Source of the DNA: Halanaerobium praevalens DSM 2228
GTDB lineage: Bacteria; Bacillota; Halanaerobiia; Halanaerobiales; Halanaerobiaceae
Length of the DNA stretch: 64,000 bases
Reading direction: 5' to 3'
Assembly: GCF_000165465.1 (NCBI RefSeq)
Contig: NC_017455.1
Coordinates: 372,001 to 436,000 of the forward strand
Part shown: in pieces, positions 42,805 to 51,498 of the stretch
How positions within the stretch are numbered: the first letter of the stretch is position 1
How the letters are laid out: each line of letters begins with the position of its first letter
Made by a program: the position numbers and the translations under genes
Notes under the pieces: generated by a model
Database searches by the model: none
Told to the model about the DNA's origin: nothing
What the model saw: only the letters and a program-made list of their open reading frames with translations

Positions 42805-43977
42805 ATGAATTTTAAAGATTTAAAAATTGCTATTCCAACAGAAATTATGGAGGGTGAGGATAGGGTTTCCGCTACTCCTGAAACAGTTAGTTCAATGATT
42901 GAAGAAGGGGCAGAAGTTTTAGTCCAAGCAGGCGCAGGAGAGGGCTCTTTTTTCTCTGACCAAAAATATCAAGCAGCAGGAGCAGAAATTTTAACAGATG
43001 TCGAAAAACTCTTTGCAGCTGCTGACCTTATTTTAAAAGTTAAAGAACCACAGTTTAACCAAGAGTTAGATAAACATGAAGTAGATTTAATGCATGCAGG
43101 GCAATATTTAATAACTTTTATTCATCCTGCTTCACCTGGAAATCATCAGATGGTAAAAAAATTAGCTGAAAAAGGAATAATTAGTTTAACTTTAGATAGT
43201 ATTCCTCGGATATCTAAAGCACAAGCAATGGATACTCTAAGTTCAATGAGTACTGTTGCAGGTTATAAAGGAGTTTTAATGGCTGCTGATATCTTACCTA
43301 AATTTATGCCCATGATAACAACTGGAGTTGGTATGATTAAGCCAGCAAATGCTTTGGTTTTAGGAACAGGAGTTGCAGGTTTGCAGGCAGCTGCTACAGC
43401 TAAAAGATTAGGAGCAGTAGTCCATGCAGCAGATATTAGACCTGAAGCAAGTGAACAGGCTCAAAGTGTTGGTTCTAAACCCTTAGATTTAGAAATTCCT
43501 GAAGCTGAAGCTGTTGGTGAAGGTGGTTATGCTAAGGAATTATCTGAAAAACTTTTAGAAAAAGAAAGAGGAATTATTGCTGAGCAAATAGAAAAATTTG
43601 ATTTTCTAATTTTAAGTGCCTTAATCCCAGGCAAAGTTGCTCCTATTTTAATTACAGAAGCAATGGTTAAGAAAATGGAACCAGGTTCTGTAATTGTTGA
43701 TATTGCTATTGATCAAGGTGGTAATTGTGAAATAACTGAACCAGGAAAAATAGTTAAAAAACATGGAGTAACAATTATAGGAACTAAAAATATACCTGGA
43801 ATGCTCCCTAAAAGTTCAACTTGGATGTTCTCTAAAAACATTTATAAGTTTATTTCTCATGTAATTGAAGCTGGTAAAATTGAAATTGAAAGTGATGATG
43901 AAATTTTAAGTTCAACTTTAGTTACTGATGGAGAAAAAATAGTTCATCAGGGTGCACTTGAGGCAATGAATAAGTAA
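42805..43977 (+). CDS. pntAA: NAD(P) transhydrogenase subunit alpha, domain I (PntAA)
   Basis: The 390-residue protein has AIPTEIMEGEDRVSATPETV at its start, the RPEA/Q loop region and the Rossmann motif ANALVLGTGVAGLQAAATAKRLGA near residue 180. Domain I binds NAD(H) on the cytoplasmic face and exchanges hydride with domain III. The three-subunit form (AA, AB, B) is usual in many bacteria. AGGAGG lies 7 bases before ATG. Confidence 0.94.
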   Translation: MNFKDLKIAIPTEIMEGEDRVSATPETVSSMIEEGAEVLVQAGAGEGSFFSDQKYQAAGAEILTDVEKLFAAADLILKVKEPQFNQELDKHEVDLMHAGQYLITFIHPASPGNHQMVKKLAEKGIISLTLDSIPRISKAQAMDTLSSMSTVAGYKGVLMAADILPKFMPMITTGVGMIKPANALVLGTGVAGLQAAATAKRLGAVVHAADIRPEASEQAQSVGSKPLDLEIPEAEAVGEGGYAKELSEKLLEKERGIIAEQIEKFDFLILSALIPGKVAPILITEAMVKKMEPGSVIVDIAIDQGGNCEITEPGKIVKKHGVTIIGTKNIPGMLPKSSTWMFSKNIYKFISHVIEAGKIEIESDDEILSSTLVTDGEKIVHQGALEAMNK

Positions 43978-43989
43978 GGAGGCAGTTGA

Positions 43990-44268
43990 ATGAATTTTTT
44001 CTTAATGCTTGTTTTATTTGTAATTGCAATGTTAGTTGGTTATAAATTGATTAGTAATGTTCCCAGTTTATTACATACACCATTAATGTCAGGGATGAAT
44101 GCTTTATCGGGAGTAACTATTTTAGCCTCTTTAGTAACTACAGCAGCTGCTGTAGTTACAGGCTATAAGCTGCTTGGCTTTTTGGCAATTGTTTTAGCTA
44201 CAATTAATATAGTTAGTGGTTTTTTAGTAACAAATAGAATGTTGAAAATGTTTAATAATGATCAATAA
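43990..44268 (+). CDS. pntAB: NAD(P) transhydrogenase subunit PntAB, membrane part
   Basis: The 92-residue protein has three hydrophobic segments and the family motif KLISNVPSLLHTPLMSGMNA. It forms part of the proton-conducting domain II with PntB. It lies 12 bases after pntAA with AGGAGG upstream. Confidence 0.93.
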   Translation: MNFFLMLVLFVIAMLVGYKLISNVPSLLHTPLMSGMNALSGVTILASLVTTAAAVVTGYKLLGFLAIVLATINIVSGFLVTNRMLKMFNNDQ

Positions 44269-44311
44269 TTATAAACAGTAATTTTATTATTTGGAGTTGG
44301 TGGTAATTAAT

Positions 44312-46297
44312 ATGATAACAGGATATAGTATTTTTGGACTTTTATTAACTCTGGGCATTATTTGGGGTATTAAACTTATGAGTTCACCCCAAACTGCAGT
44401 CAAGGGTAATTTGATTGGTGCTGGCTCGATGTTAGGTGCAGTTATTTTAACTTTGGTCTATAATGAGATTATAGGTAGTGGACTGCTCTGGTTAGCAATT
44501 TTAGTTGGAGGAGCAATTGGTTCATATTTAGCCCATAAAGTTGAAATGATCCAAATGCCACAGATGGTTGCTTTATTAAATGGTTTTGGGGGAGGGGCCT
44601 CGGCTCTTGTGGCTTCAATTATGCTTTTTAGTAATTTTAATCAATTGAATCCCACGAGCCGTTTTAGTTCTGGACTTGCTTTAATGGTAGGAGCTATAAC
44701 ATTAAGTGGAAGTTTAATTGCAGCTGCAAAACTAGATCGAAGAATGGAACAAAAATCTATAGTTTTAAAAGGCCACAGTTTTTTTAATTTCTTTACTTTA
44801 GTTATTCCTGCTATTTCTGTAATCTTAATAACTTTTAAATATCAAACTCAAATAGAAGCAAATTTATTTATATTTTTAATCCTGCTTTCAGCCTTAGCTT
44901 TTGGAGTTATTTTTGCAATTAGGGTTGGTGGAGCAGATATGCCAATAACTATTTCTCTTTTAAATTCAATGTCAGGTTTAGCTGCTTCTATAGCTGGTTT
45001 TGCTATTTATAATCCGCTTTTGGTGGTGGTAGGAGCAGTAGTTGGAGCTTCTGGACTTATTTTAACTCAGATTATGTGTCGAGCTATGAACAGAAGCTTA
45101 TTTGAAGTTTTAGCAGGTAATACTAAAACTAAAAAAGAAAAGAAAAATCAAGCTTTTACTGAACTTGTTAAAGCAAAAAAGTCTACTTCTAAAGCAGAAT
45201 TAAATTTAGAAGTAGAAGTTTCTAAAGATTTAAAAGAAACAGCAGAGTTTAATTTGGCAAGTAAAATTGAGCAGGCAGAAAGTATAATGATCGTACCAGG
45301 TTATGGAATGGCACTTGCCCAAGCTCAGACTGAAGTAAAAAAGTTATATGACAAGTTAGAAACTGCTGGTAAAGAAGTTAATTTTGCTATTCACCCAGTG
45401 GCAGGTAGAATGCCAGGCCATATGAATGTGCTTTTAGCAGAAGTGAATATTCCATATGACAAGCTTTTAGAATTAGAAGTTGCTAATCCAAAATTAAAAG
45501 AAACAGATTTGGCAATAGTAATTGGAGCAAATGATGTAATTAATCCGGCAGCTAAAACAGCAGAAGGAACTCCAATTTATGGGATGCCTATTTTGGATAT
45601 AGAAGAAGCAGCAGAAGTTATGATTTTAAATCTTGATCAAAAGCCAGGTTATGCAGGTGTAGATAATCCTCTTTATACAAATGAAAAAGTAGAGATGCTT
45701 TTAGGTGATGCTAAAGAATCTTTAAAAGAGATTTTAGCTGATTTAGAAAAAACTAAAACTGAAGTTGAATCAGCAGCAGAAAATGTGATTGAAGTTGAAA
45801 CAGCTTCTTTAATTAAAAAAGCAGAAAAGATAATGATCGTACCAGGTTATGGTATGGCTTTAGCCCAAGCTCAGACTGAAGTAAAAGAGCTTTATGATAA
45901 GTTAGAAACTGCTGGTAAAGAAGTTAATTTTGCTATTCACCCAGTGGCAGGTAGAATGCCAGGCCATATGAATGTGCTTTTAGCAGAAGTGAATATTCCA
46001 TATGACAAGCTTTTAGAATTAGAAGTTGCTAATCCAAAATTAAAAGAAACAGATTTGGCAATAGTAATTGGAGCAAATGATGTAATTAATCCGGCAGCTA
46101 AAACAGCAGAAGGAACTCCAATTTATGGGATGCCTATTTTGGATATAGAAGAAGCAGCAGAAGTTATGATTTTAAATCTTGATCAAAAGCCAGGTTATGC
46201 AGGTGTAGATAACCCTCTTTATACAAATGAAAAAGTAGAGATGCTTTTAGGTGATGCTAAAAAATCTTTAAAAGAGATTTTAGCTGAAATAGAATAA
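44312..46297 (+). CDS. pntB: NAD(P) transhydrogenase subunit beta with tandem duplicate of domain III
   Basis: The protein has 661 residues, against about 460 for normal PntB. The N-terminal half is membrane domain II. Domain III (NADP binding: PGYGMALAQAQ, AIHPVAGRMPGHMNVLLAE, VIGANDVINPAA) appears twice, about residues 320-480 and 502-661, in frame. The DNA period is 546 bases, with 314 bases identical between copies. A glutamate-rich linker joins them. Both copies keep all motifs. ATG 44312 (MITGYSIFGL) is chosen with GGTGG 8 bases upstream; an upstream TTG at 44291 is less likely. Confidence 0.92.
   Translation: MITGYSIFGLLLTLGIIWGIKLMSSPQTAVKGNLIGAGSMLGAVILTLVYNEIIGSGLLWLAILVGGAIGSYLAHKVEMIQMPQMVALLNGFGGGASALVASIMLFSNFNQLNPTSRFSSGLALMVGAITLSGSLIAAAKLDRRMEQKSIVLKGHSFFNFFTLVIPAISVILITFKYQTQIEANLFIFLILLSALAFGVIFAIRVGGADMPITISLLNSMSGLAASIAGFAIYNPLLVVVGAVVGASGLILTQIMCRAMNRSLFEVLAGNTKTKKEKKNQAFTELVKAKKSTSKAELNLEVEVSKDLKETAEFNLASKIEQAESIMIVPGYGMALAQAQTEVKKLYDKLETAGKEVNFAIHPVAGRMPGHMNVLLAEVNIPYDKLLELEVANPKLKETDLAIVIGANDVINPAAKTAEGTPIYGMPILDIEEAAEVMILNLDQKPGYAGVDNPLYTNEKVEMLLGDAKESLKEILADLEKTKTEVESAAENVIEVETASLIKKAEKIMIVPGYGMALAQAQTEVKELYDKLETAGKEVNFAIHPVAGRMPGHMNVLLAEVNIPYDKLLELEVANPKLKETDLAIVIGANDVINPAAKTAEGTPIYGMPILDIEEAAEVMILNLDQKPGYAGVDNPLYTNEKVEMLLGDAKKSLKEILAEIE
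45273..46297 (+). repeat. tandem in-frame duplication inside pntB, period 546 bp
   Basis: Copy 1 runs from about 45273 to 45753 and copy 2 from about 45819 to 46297. Bases 45353-45666 and 45899-46212 are identical; differences cluster at the outer edges of each copy. Confidence 0.92.
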
Positions 46298-46360
46298 CTA
46301 GCAACTTAGATTTGAATATAAAAGCTAATGATTTTAACTTTTATCTAAATATCATTTAAG

Positions 46361-46386
46361 AAAACCTCCTCCTGGGAGGTTTTTTT
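46361..46386 (+). terminator. terminator of the pnt operon
   Basis: AAAACCTCC pairs with GGAGGTTTT around a 5-base loop, running into a T-tract. Confidence 0.85.
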
Positions 46387-46442
46387 ATCTTAAAGATTAT
46401 TTTTTAAAAGTAATTAAAAATAATTTAAGTTCGGTTAATTAA

Positions 46443-46471
46443 TTGAATTAAAGCAAAAAGTACAATATAAT
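46443..46471 (+). promoter_or_regulatory. SigA-type promoter for the membrane dehydratase gene
   Basis: TTGAAT (46443-46448) and TATAAT (46466-46471) are spaced by 17 bases, 50 bases before ATG 46521. Confidence 0.65.
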
Positions 46472-46520
46472 ATAATTAGTTGGTCTCAGGGGAAATTAAT
46501 ATTATCAGGAGTTGAATTAA

Positions 46521-48395
46521 ATGCTAGAATATTTATTAAAGTTATACAAAAAGCCTAGGTTAATAATTATTGATTTATTTTTAGTAAACTTAGCAGTTTT
46601 TTCTTCTTTTATTTTGCGTTTTGATGAAAGTTGGCTGCTTCATTTTGAATTTAACTATTTAGTTGCAATTACTATTATTTCATTATTTGTTTTATATTTT
46701 TCTTCACTCTATAATAAGATGTGGCAGTATGCGAGTATGTCGGAATTATATTCAATTTTTAAAGCAACCCTTGCTATTAATACTTTATTTGTAATTTATC
46801 TTTATTTTTTTAGAGTTAGTTTTCCGCGCAGTATTATTGCTATTAATTTAATGACTGATATTTTTTTCTTGGGTGGAATGCGTTTTGCTTTAAGGTTATT
46901 AAAAGATTTTTTAAATCGGAATCAAAATAATAAATCTAAAAATAGAGTTTTAATTATTGGGGCTGGAGATGCAGCTGAAATGATTATCCGAGAAATGCAA
47001 AAGCATCCTGAAATTGGTAAAAGAATAATTGGATTAGTAGATGATGATCCAGCAAAACAAGCTTTAGAAATTCATGGTTATAAAGTTCTTGGTAAAACAA
47101 AAAAGATACCGCAGTTAATAGAGGAATATGATGTAGATGAAGTAATTATTGCTATTCCTTCAGCAGAAGGAAAGACTATTAAAAGGTTTTATGAGCTTAG
47201 TAACAAGAAAAATGTTAAAGTAGAAATTGTACCTGGAGTTTATGAAATATTAAAAGGTGATGTTTCTTTAAATCAGATTAGAGAAGTAAAAGTAGAAGAT
47301 TTACTAAGGCGAGATCAGGTTGATTTAATTTCATCTGAAATCTCAGCTTATTTAGAAGCTAAAACTATTTTAGTTAGTGGTGGTGGAGGTTCAATTGGCT
47401 CTGAAATCTGTAGGCAAATTGCAAAATTTAATCCTGAGCAGATTATTATTTTAGATATTAATGAAAATACAACCTATTTTTTAGAGAGAGATTTAAAAGA
47501 AAATTATCCTAATTTAGAGCTTATTTCTATTATTGGTAGTATTCGTGATAAAAATAAGTTAGAAAAAGTATTTAATGAATATTCTCCAGATGTTGTTTTT
47601 CATGCAGCTGCTCATAAGCATGTACCTTTAATGGAAACTAGTCCAGAAGAAGCTGTTAAAAATAATATTTTAGGGACTAGAAATTTATCCCAGACTGCAG
47701 CTGATTTTGAAATAGATCGCTTTGTTTTAATTTCAACAGATAAAGCAGTTAATCCAACTAATGTCATGGGAGCTTCTAAAAGAGCAGCTGAAATGATTAT
47801 TCAGACTATAAATAAGCAGGTAAAAACTAAATTTATGGCGGTCCGTTTTGGTAATGTTTTAGGTAGTCAGGGGAGTGTTATTCCTTTATTTAAAAAACAA
47901 ATTGCTAAGGGGGGACCTTTAACTGTTACTCATAAAGATATTACTCGTTATTTTATGACTATCCCCGAGGCTTCTCAATTAGTAATTCAGGCTGGAGCCC
48001 TTGGAAAAGGTGGAGAAGTTTTTGTTCTTGATATGGGTGAACCTGTAAAAATTATGGAATTAGCAGAAGATTTAATTGCTCTTTCTGGTTTAACTCCTTA
48101 TGAAGATATAGATATTGATGTAATTGGTTTAAGACCAGGAGAAAAACTTTATGAAGAACTTTTATGTGATACTGAAGATAATATTGCTACAGAACACGAG
48201 CGGATTTTTATTAATAATTTGGGAGCTGTAAACCAACAATTCTTAGCTAAACATCTTCAGCGACTGGAAAGCTTGGCTAAAAAGGGAACTGTAAATGAAA
48301 TTATATTAGCTTTAGTTGACCTTGTAGATACTTATCAACCTAGAAGAGATAATGTAAAGAAAGTAGATTTTAAAAATAACAAAAAATCTTCTTAA
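46521..48395 (+). CDS. membrane-anchored UDP-N-acetylglucosamine 4,6-dehydratase (PglF/EpsC/CapD type)
   Basis: The 624-residue protein has four or five N-terminal membrane helices, a Rossmann-like domain (NRVLIIGAGDAAEMIIREM near 145) and a C-terminal dehydratase domain. The latter shows VSGGGGSIGSEICRQI near 287 and STDKAVNPTNVMGASKR near 405, with Met at the Tyr position. It makes the 4-keto-6-deoxy UDP sugar used for bacillosamine- or legionaminic-type sugars. It is a full-length paralogue of the soluble enzyme at 2372 and stands alone in its transcript. Confidence 0.92.
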   Translation: MLEYLLKLYKKPRLIIIDLFLVNLAVFSSFILRFDESWLLHFEFNYLVAITIISLFVLYFSSLYNKMWQYASMSELYSIFKATLAINTLFVIYLYFFRVSFPRSIIAINLMTDIFFLGGMRFALRLLKDFLNRNQNNKSKNRVLIIGAGDAAEMIIREMQKHPEIGKRIIGLVDDDPAKQALEIHGYKVLGKTKKIPQLIEEYDVDEVIIAIPSAEGKTIKRFYELSNKKNVKVEIVPGVYEILKGDVSLNQIREVKVEDLLRRDQVDLISSEISAYLEAKTILVSGGGGSIGSEICRQIAKFNPEQIIILDINENTTYFLERDLKENYPNLELISIIGSIRDKNKLEKVFNEYSPDVVFHAAAHKHVPLMETSPEEAVKNNILGTRNLSQTAADFEIDRFVLISTDKAVNPTNVMGASKRAAEMIIQTINKQVKTKFMAVRFGNVLGSQGSVIPLFKKQIAKGGPLTVTHKDITRYFMTIPEASQLVIQAGALGKGGEVFVLDMGEPVKIMELAEDLIALSGLTPYEDIDIDVIGLRPGEKLYEELLCDTEDNIATEHERIFINNLGAVNQQFLAKHLQRLESLAKKGTVNEIILALVDLVDTYQPRRDNVKKVDFKNNKKSS

Positions 48396-48481
48396 ACTTT
48401 AATTATAAAAAAATAATATTTAAAATCAAGAAAAATAGCAATTCTAGAATTATTATTTGCTAAAAAAAATTAATATCTTTA

Positions 48482-48510
48482 TTTACTATTCAATTAAAAT
48501 TAGATATAAT
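48482..48510 (+). promoter_or_regulatory. promoter upstream of the unknown exported protein
   Basis: TTTACT (48482-48487) and TATAAT (48505-48510) are spaced by 17 bases. A terminator lies between this promoter and the next gene. Confidence 0.5.
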
Positions 48511-48532
48511 GCTATTATCTTAGTTAAGATCT

Positions 48533-48568
48533 ATCTCACTAGTTATTTAATTTCTAGTGAGATTTTTT
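48533..48568 (+). terminator. terminator between promoter and the 48592 gene
   Basis: ATCTCACTAG (48533-48542) pairs perfectly with CTAGTGAGAT (48554-48563), followed by T residues. A competing hairpin ATCTTA-GT-TAAGAT ends just upstream. It may end the previous transcript or attenuate the next gene. Confidence 0.75.
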
Positions 48569-48591
48569 AATTTTATAATGGAGGTTAAAAA

Positions 48592-49584
48592 ATGAAAAAA
48601 AGACAGATTTTAAGATATATAGGTCTATTTGTTCTAGCAATTATTTTCGCTTTAATAATAACTGGAAGTATTCCAAAAGTAGCAGGTGATTCGGCAAAAA
48701 TTAATTTGAGAATCGAGTTAAAGAAGGCAGATCCTGAACGTGCACTTCTGGCTGATTTAAGAGTGATGTTGATTGAACCACAAGCTCCTATTGGAGAGCG
48801 AATAATTAAAAGTAAAAAGAAAAAAACTCGTAGTATTTGGAATGTTGTAGAACTTGAATTTTCAGAATTAGAATTAGCCAAAATTGATGATTATCAATTG
48901 ATAGTTTTCCAAGAGCGAGATGATTTATTTTGGTATATTTCAGGTCCTCTTAGCTATGATTTAATTAAAAATTATGATTCTTTGGATATGACTTTAGATC
49001 ATCACCCTTCCCGAACTCTTAGTTTTAAAGGTGAGCAAGAAATTAAATTTAGAGATTTAGATCAAATAGTACATTTAGCTTTTGCTGGAAATGAATATAT
49101 TTTATTTAAAGAGGAAACTGAGTCTGGAATTGTATATCGAAATCCCCAAATTAAGGCTCAAATTAAAGGTAGAGAAATTGTAGTAGAAAAAGGGGATCAG
49201 ATTTTTAAATCTCAATTAATGGGCTTAGATGAAGTTGATTTTTCTAAACATGAAGTTATTGGTGGCTATCAAATGTTTGAATGGGGTGGTTGGAGAGTGT
49301 CTATTACAGATAAGTTTTTATCACTAAAAAAGGGCAAAGTTATTCCTTATAGAATATATGCTCCGACTCAGCGTTCGCCTATTTCACAATTTAAGGAAGT
49401 TATAAATGATGATTATATATTATATGAATACAATGATAGCGGTTATGAAGGTGATTTGAAGATTAAAATAGTAGAAAAGGTTTATCAAGAACCAGATAGT
49501 TTTAAGATTTATCCTTTTACAATGTATATGGATTATTTTGATTATAAATATGAAGGTGGAGCATATTTAAAATTGAAGAATTAA
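48592..49584 (+). CDS. exported or membrane-anchored protein of unknown function
   Basis: The 330-residue protein has a basic start and one hydrophobic segment (IGLFVLAIIFALIITGSIP, residues 10-28), then a soluble beta-rich region with many aromatic residues. I recognise no domain. The segment could be an uncleaved anchor or a signal peptide; no lipobox Cys is present. It is monocistronic, with GGAGG 8 bases before ATG. Confidence 0.65.
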   Translation: MKKRQILRYIGLFVLAIIFALIITGSIPKVAGDSAKINLRIELKKADPERALLADLRVMLIEPQAPIGERIIKSKKKKTRSIWNVVELEFSELELAKIDDYQLIVFQERDDLFWYISGPLSYDLIKNYDSLDMTLDHHPSRTLSFKGEQEIKFRDLDQIVHLAFAGNEYILFKEETESGIVYRNPQIKAQIKGREIVVEKGDQIFKSQLMGLDEVDFSKHEVIGGYQMFEWGGWRVSITDKFLSLKKGKVIPYRIYAPTQRSPISQFKEVINDDYILYEYNDSGYEGDLKIKIVEKVYQEPDSFKIYPFTMYMDYFDYKYEGGAYLKLKN

Positions 49585-49613
49585 TTATAATTAAATAAAT
49601 TTATAAATAAAAT

Positions 49614-49664
49614 TTGACAATTCAAAAAACAACTTGTATAATTGTTTTATACTTATCATGATAA
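49614..49664 (+). promoter_or_regulatory. consensus promoter with downstream palindrome (likely GntR operator)
   Basis: TTGACA (49614-49619) and TATAAT (49637-49642) are spaced by 17 bases. TTATCATGATAA (49653-49664), a perfect 12-bp dyad, lies at about the transcript start. That position suits repression by the adjacent GntR protein. Confidence 0.65.
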
Positions 49665-49684
49665 CATTATAAGAGGTGATGAAT

Positions 49685-50410
49685 TTGAGTAAAATAATTA
49701 ATAATAGTAGATTACCATTATATCATCAACTTTACGATATAATTGTAGATAAAATCGAAAATGGAACTTACCATGAAAATGATAAGTTACCTTCTGAAAG
49801 AGAATTGTGCGAGCAATATGATATTAGTAGAGCGACCGTTAGAAGAGCAATGGTTGAACTTGAAAAAAATGATTATATATATAAAAAGCAGGGGAAAGGA
49901 GTTTTTATTTCTGAAAAAGCTTTTGAACAAGATTTATTAAGTTTTTATAGTTTTACAGAAGAAATGAAGAAAGTTGGAAAAGCTCCATCTTCCAATGTGA
50001 TTGAATTTGAAACTATTAAAGCTAATGCTAAAATTTCAGAGAATTTAAAAATCCCTCTTAATCAAAAAGTTTATAAATTTACTCGATTAAGACTTGCAGA
50101 TGAAGTTCCAATGATGCTAGAAACTACTTATTTGCCTAAATCAAGATTTTCAGGATTAACTAAAGAGCTATTAAGTAAAAAAGCAATGTATGATATTTTT
50201 TCAGATAAATATAATGTTGATTTTGAAAAAGCAGAAGAGACTTTTAAAGCTACTGCTATAAATTCCAGAGAAGAAAAATATTTAGAGGTCAAAAAAGATT
50301 CACCAGCTATTTTATTGAAACGTTTTACTTATGAAAATAATGATGTTATAGAATATACCGTTAGTGTAGCAAGAGGAGATAAATTTAGATTCCATGTTGT
50401 TTTGGAATAA
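49685..50410 (+). CDS. GntR-family regulator of the HutC subfamily (NagR/YvoA-like)
   Basis: The protein has about 241 residues. The N-terminal winged helix (LPLYHQLYDIIVDKIENGTY, KLPSERELCEQYDISRATVRRAM) is followed by a UTRA effector domain ending RFTYENNDVIEYTVSVARGD. Relatives respond to amino-sugar phosphates. As the first gene before the amino-sugar operon, it most likely represses it. TTG 49685 is preferred because AGGTG at 49674-49678 sits 6 bases away; ATG 49679 and GTG 49676 touch that site. Confidence 0.88.
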   Translation: MSKIINNSRLPLYHQLYDIIVDKIENGTYHENDKLPSERELCEQYDISRATVRRAMVELEKNDYIYKKQGKGVFISEKAFEQDLLSFYSFTEEMKKVGKAPSSNVIEFETIKANAKISENLKIPLNQKVYKFTRLRLADEVPMMLETTYLPKSRFSGLTKELLSKKAMYDIFSDKYNVDFEKAEETFKATAINSREEKYLEVKKDSPAILLKRFTYENNDVIEYTVSVARGDKFRFHVVLE

Positions 50411-50481
50411 ATTCTATCTTTTTTAACTAACTGGTAATGACAACATAATAAATAAGGCTTTAAATATAAAAGGGGTGGAAA

Positions 50482-51468
50482 ATGTATTATTTAGGAGTTG
50501 ATGGAGGAGGAACAAAAACTGCCTTTTTATTGATTAATGAAAAAGGGAAAATTTTAGCTTATTTAACTACAGAAACCTGTCATTACATTCAGATAGGTCT
50601 TAATGCTTTTCAAAATCTTTTAAAAAAAGGTATTAAAGACTGCTGTAGAAAGGCTGGAATAGATATTTCTGATATAGAATATGCTTTTTTGGGTATTCCA
50701 GGTTATGGTGAAAATGAAAAAGATACAATGATTATTAGAAAAATAATTAGCGAAATAATACCAGAAACTAAATTTGAATCTGGAAACGATGTAGAAGCCG
50801 CCTGGGCTGGTTCTTTAGCTTGCAGAGCAGGGATAAATATTGTTGCTGGGACCGGATCAATAGGATTTGCAAAAGATCAGAAGTTTAATACTGCTCGAGC
50901 AGGTGGGTGGGGCCCCTTTTGTGGAGATGAAGGTTCAGCCTATTGGTTAGGTAGAGAATTACTCTTTTTATTTAGCAAAGAATCGGATGGACGCCTGGAG
51001 AAAACTGAGCTCTATCAAATTGTCAGAGAGAAGTTTAATCTAAAAAGAGATTTTGATCTAATAGAAATTTTATATAATAGTTTAGAATTAAAAAGAGATA
51101 AAATAGCATCCCTTGCTATTATATTATATAAAGCAGCTTTGGCGGGAGACAAACAAGCAGCTTTAATTTATAAAAGTGCAGCTTATGAACAAAGTCTGAT
51201 TATTAAGGCTTTGATCAAAAAACTTAGTTTTAAGAAAAATGAAAAAATAACTGTATCGTTTTCAGGTGGAGTTTTTAAGGCGGGAAGTTTTATTCTAGAT
51301 CCGCTCAAAGAATTTTTAAAAAAAGAAAATATAAAATTTATCGAACCTATTTTAAGACCAGTTACTGGAGCTGCACTTTATGCAGGAATATTGAAAAATA
51401 ATTTGCAGAAAAGTAACCAAAAAATTATAGAAAATTTAAAGAAAGAAGAAGAAAGAGTAAAGCTTTAA
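50482..51468 (+). CDS. BadF/BadG/BcrA-type ATPase, N-acetylhexosamine kinase-like
   Basis: The 328-residue protein has the sugar-kinase phosphate loop YLGVDGGGTKTAFLLIN, the adenosine region IVAGTGSIGFAKD and GGWGPFCGDEGSAYWLGRE, all as in N-acetylglucosamine kinases of the BadF fold. It should phosphorylate an imported N-acetylhexosamine, probably GalNAc given the AgaS and tagatose enzymes downstream. GGGGTGG lies 5 bases before ATG. Confidence 0.88.
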   Translation: MYYLGVDGGGTKTAFLLINEKGKILAYLTTETCHYIQIGLNAFQNLLKKGIKDCCRKAGIDISDIEYAFLGIPGYGENEKDTMIIRKIISEIIPETKFESGNDVEAAWAGSLACRAGINIVAGTGSIGFAKDQKFNTARAGGWGPFCGDEGSAYWLGRELLFLFSKESDGRLEKTELYQIVREKFNLKRDFDLIEILYNSLELKRDKIASLAIILYKAALAGDKQAALIYKSAAYEQSLIIKALIKKLSFKKNEKITVSFSGGVFKAGSFILDPLKEFLKKENIKFIEPILRPVTGAALYAGILKNNLQKSNQKIIENLKKEEERVKL

Positions 51469-51498
51469 TTAAATAATGATTGGAAGGGGTTTTAAAAA

